A stretch of 6,509 nt of DNA from Clostridia bacterium (GTDB lineage Bacteria > Bacillota_E > SLMV01 > PUMD01), in assembly GCA_007128555.1 (NCBI GenBank), contig SKXF01000106.1:1-6509 (forward strand). The letters are read 5' to 3'. Numbering within the stretch: the first letter of the stretch is position 1; each line of letters begins with the position of its first letter. Shown here one piece after another: positions 6,477 to 6,509 of this stretch. The position numbers and the translations under genes are program-made. The notes beneath the pieces are model-generated. The model searched no databases. It saw nothing but the letters and a program-made list of their open reading frames with translations, and was not told the origin of the DNA.

Positions 6477-6509
6477 CGCCCGACCGATGACCATCACGGA
6501 GAAGATCAT
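6466..6509 (+). CDS. leuC: 3-isopropylmalate dehydratase large subunit, first codons only
   Basis: Only 14 full codons are inside the window. From the ATG at 6466 they read [14 protein letters not shown], and MTITEKI is the typical beginning of LeuC/aconitase-family large subunits (family form M(G)MTxxEKIL). The gene overlaps the end of leuA by 11 bases in a different frame, so translation is probably coupled and both genes share the T-box. LeuC with LeuD isomerises 2-isopropylmalate to 3-isopropylmalate using a 4Fe-4S cluster, the step after LeuA. The identification rests on this short match plus the position. A relative such as a homoaconitase-type subunit would start alike. Confidence 0.72.
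   Translation, partial: MDCSARPMTITEKI

Noticed and set aside
5223..6509. Long open frame of 428 codons on the - strand opposite leuA.
   Set aside because: leuA is unmistakable on the + strand; the antisense product is His/Gly/Pro-rich and has no recognisable motif.

Overview
The window reads as a GC-rich (roughly 60% by eye) chromosomal segment of a Bacillota-type (Clostridia-like) bacterium. The main reason is a complete tRNA-sensing T-box leader with an intrinsic terminator in front of a leucine-biosynthesis operon, an arrangement typical of Bacillota. Strong GGAGG-type ribosome binding sites, including one matching nine bases of the 16S 3' end, fit this. Species cannot be named from the sequence.

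Layout, left to right. (1) Positions 1-633, + strand: the 3' two-thirds of a ketopantoate-reductase-family gene cut by the window edge. (2) 634-868: a gap with no confident gene. (3) 869-1695, + strand: a PIG-L/LmbE-type zinc deacetylase gene whose reading frame is broken by one missing base in a G5 run at 1063-1067. (4) 1724-2968, - strand: a 12-helix major facilitator superfamily efflux pump, convergent with the deacetylase. It has its own AT-rich promoter carrying a 12-bp palindrome and two 8-bp direct repeats. (5) 3041-3338: a mostly non-coding divergent region with a doubtful small ORF. (6) 3339-4298, + strand: a short M29-like metallo-aminopeptidase family protein. (7) 4299-4907: a regulatory region with a candidate promoter, a perfect 9-bp hairpin, and a leucine T-box with specifier CTC, antiterminator motif and terminator. 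(8) 4908-6476, + strand: leuA, 2-isopropylmalate synthase. (9) 6466 to the window end: the first codons of leuC, overlapping leuA by 11 bases.

The right-hand third is one regulatory unit. Uncharged tRNA-Leu should pair with the CTC specifier and the UGGU bulge of the T-box, stabilise the antiterminator and let transcription enter leuA-leuC, which carry out the first steps of leucine synthesis from 2-ketoisovalerate. The left-hand genes do not form an obvious pathway. I found no CRISPR array, insertion sequence, tRNA, rRNA or phage element. I did not find a convincing new system. The best leads are the broken deacetylase frame, the operator-like architecture at the efflux-pump promoter, and the extra hairpin upstream of the T-box.
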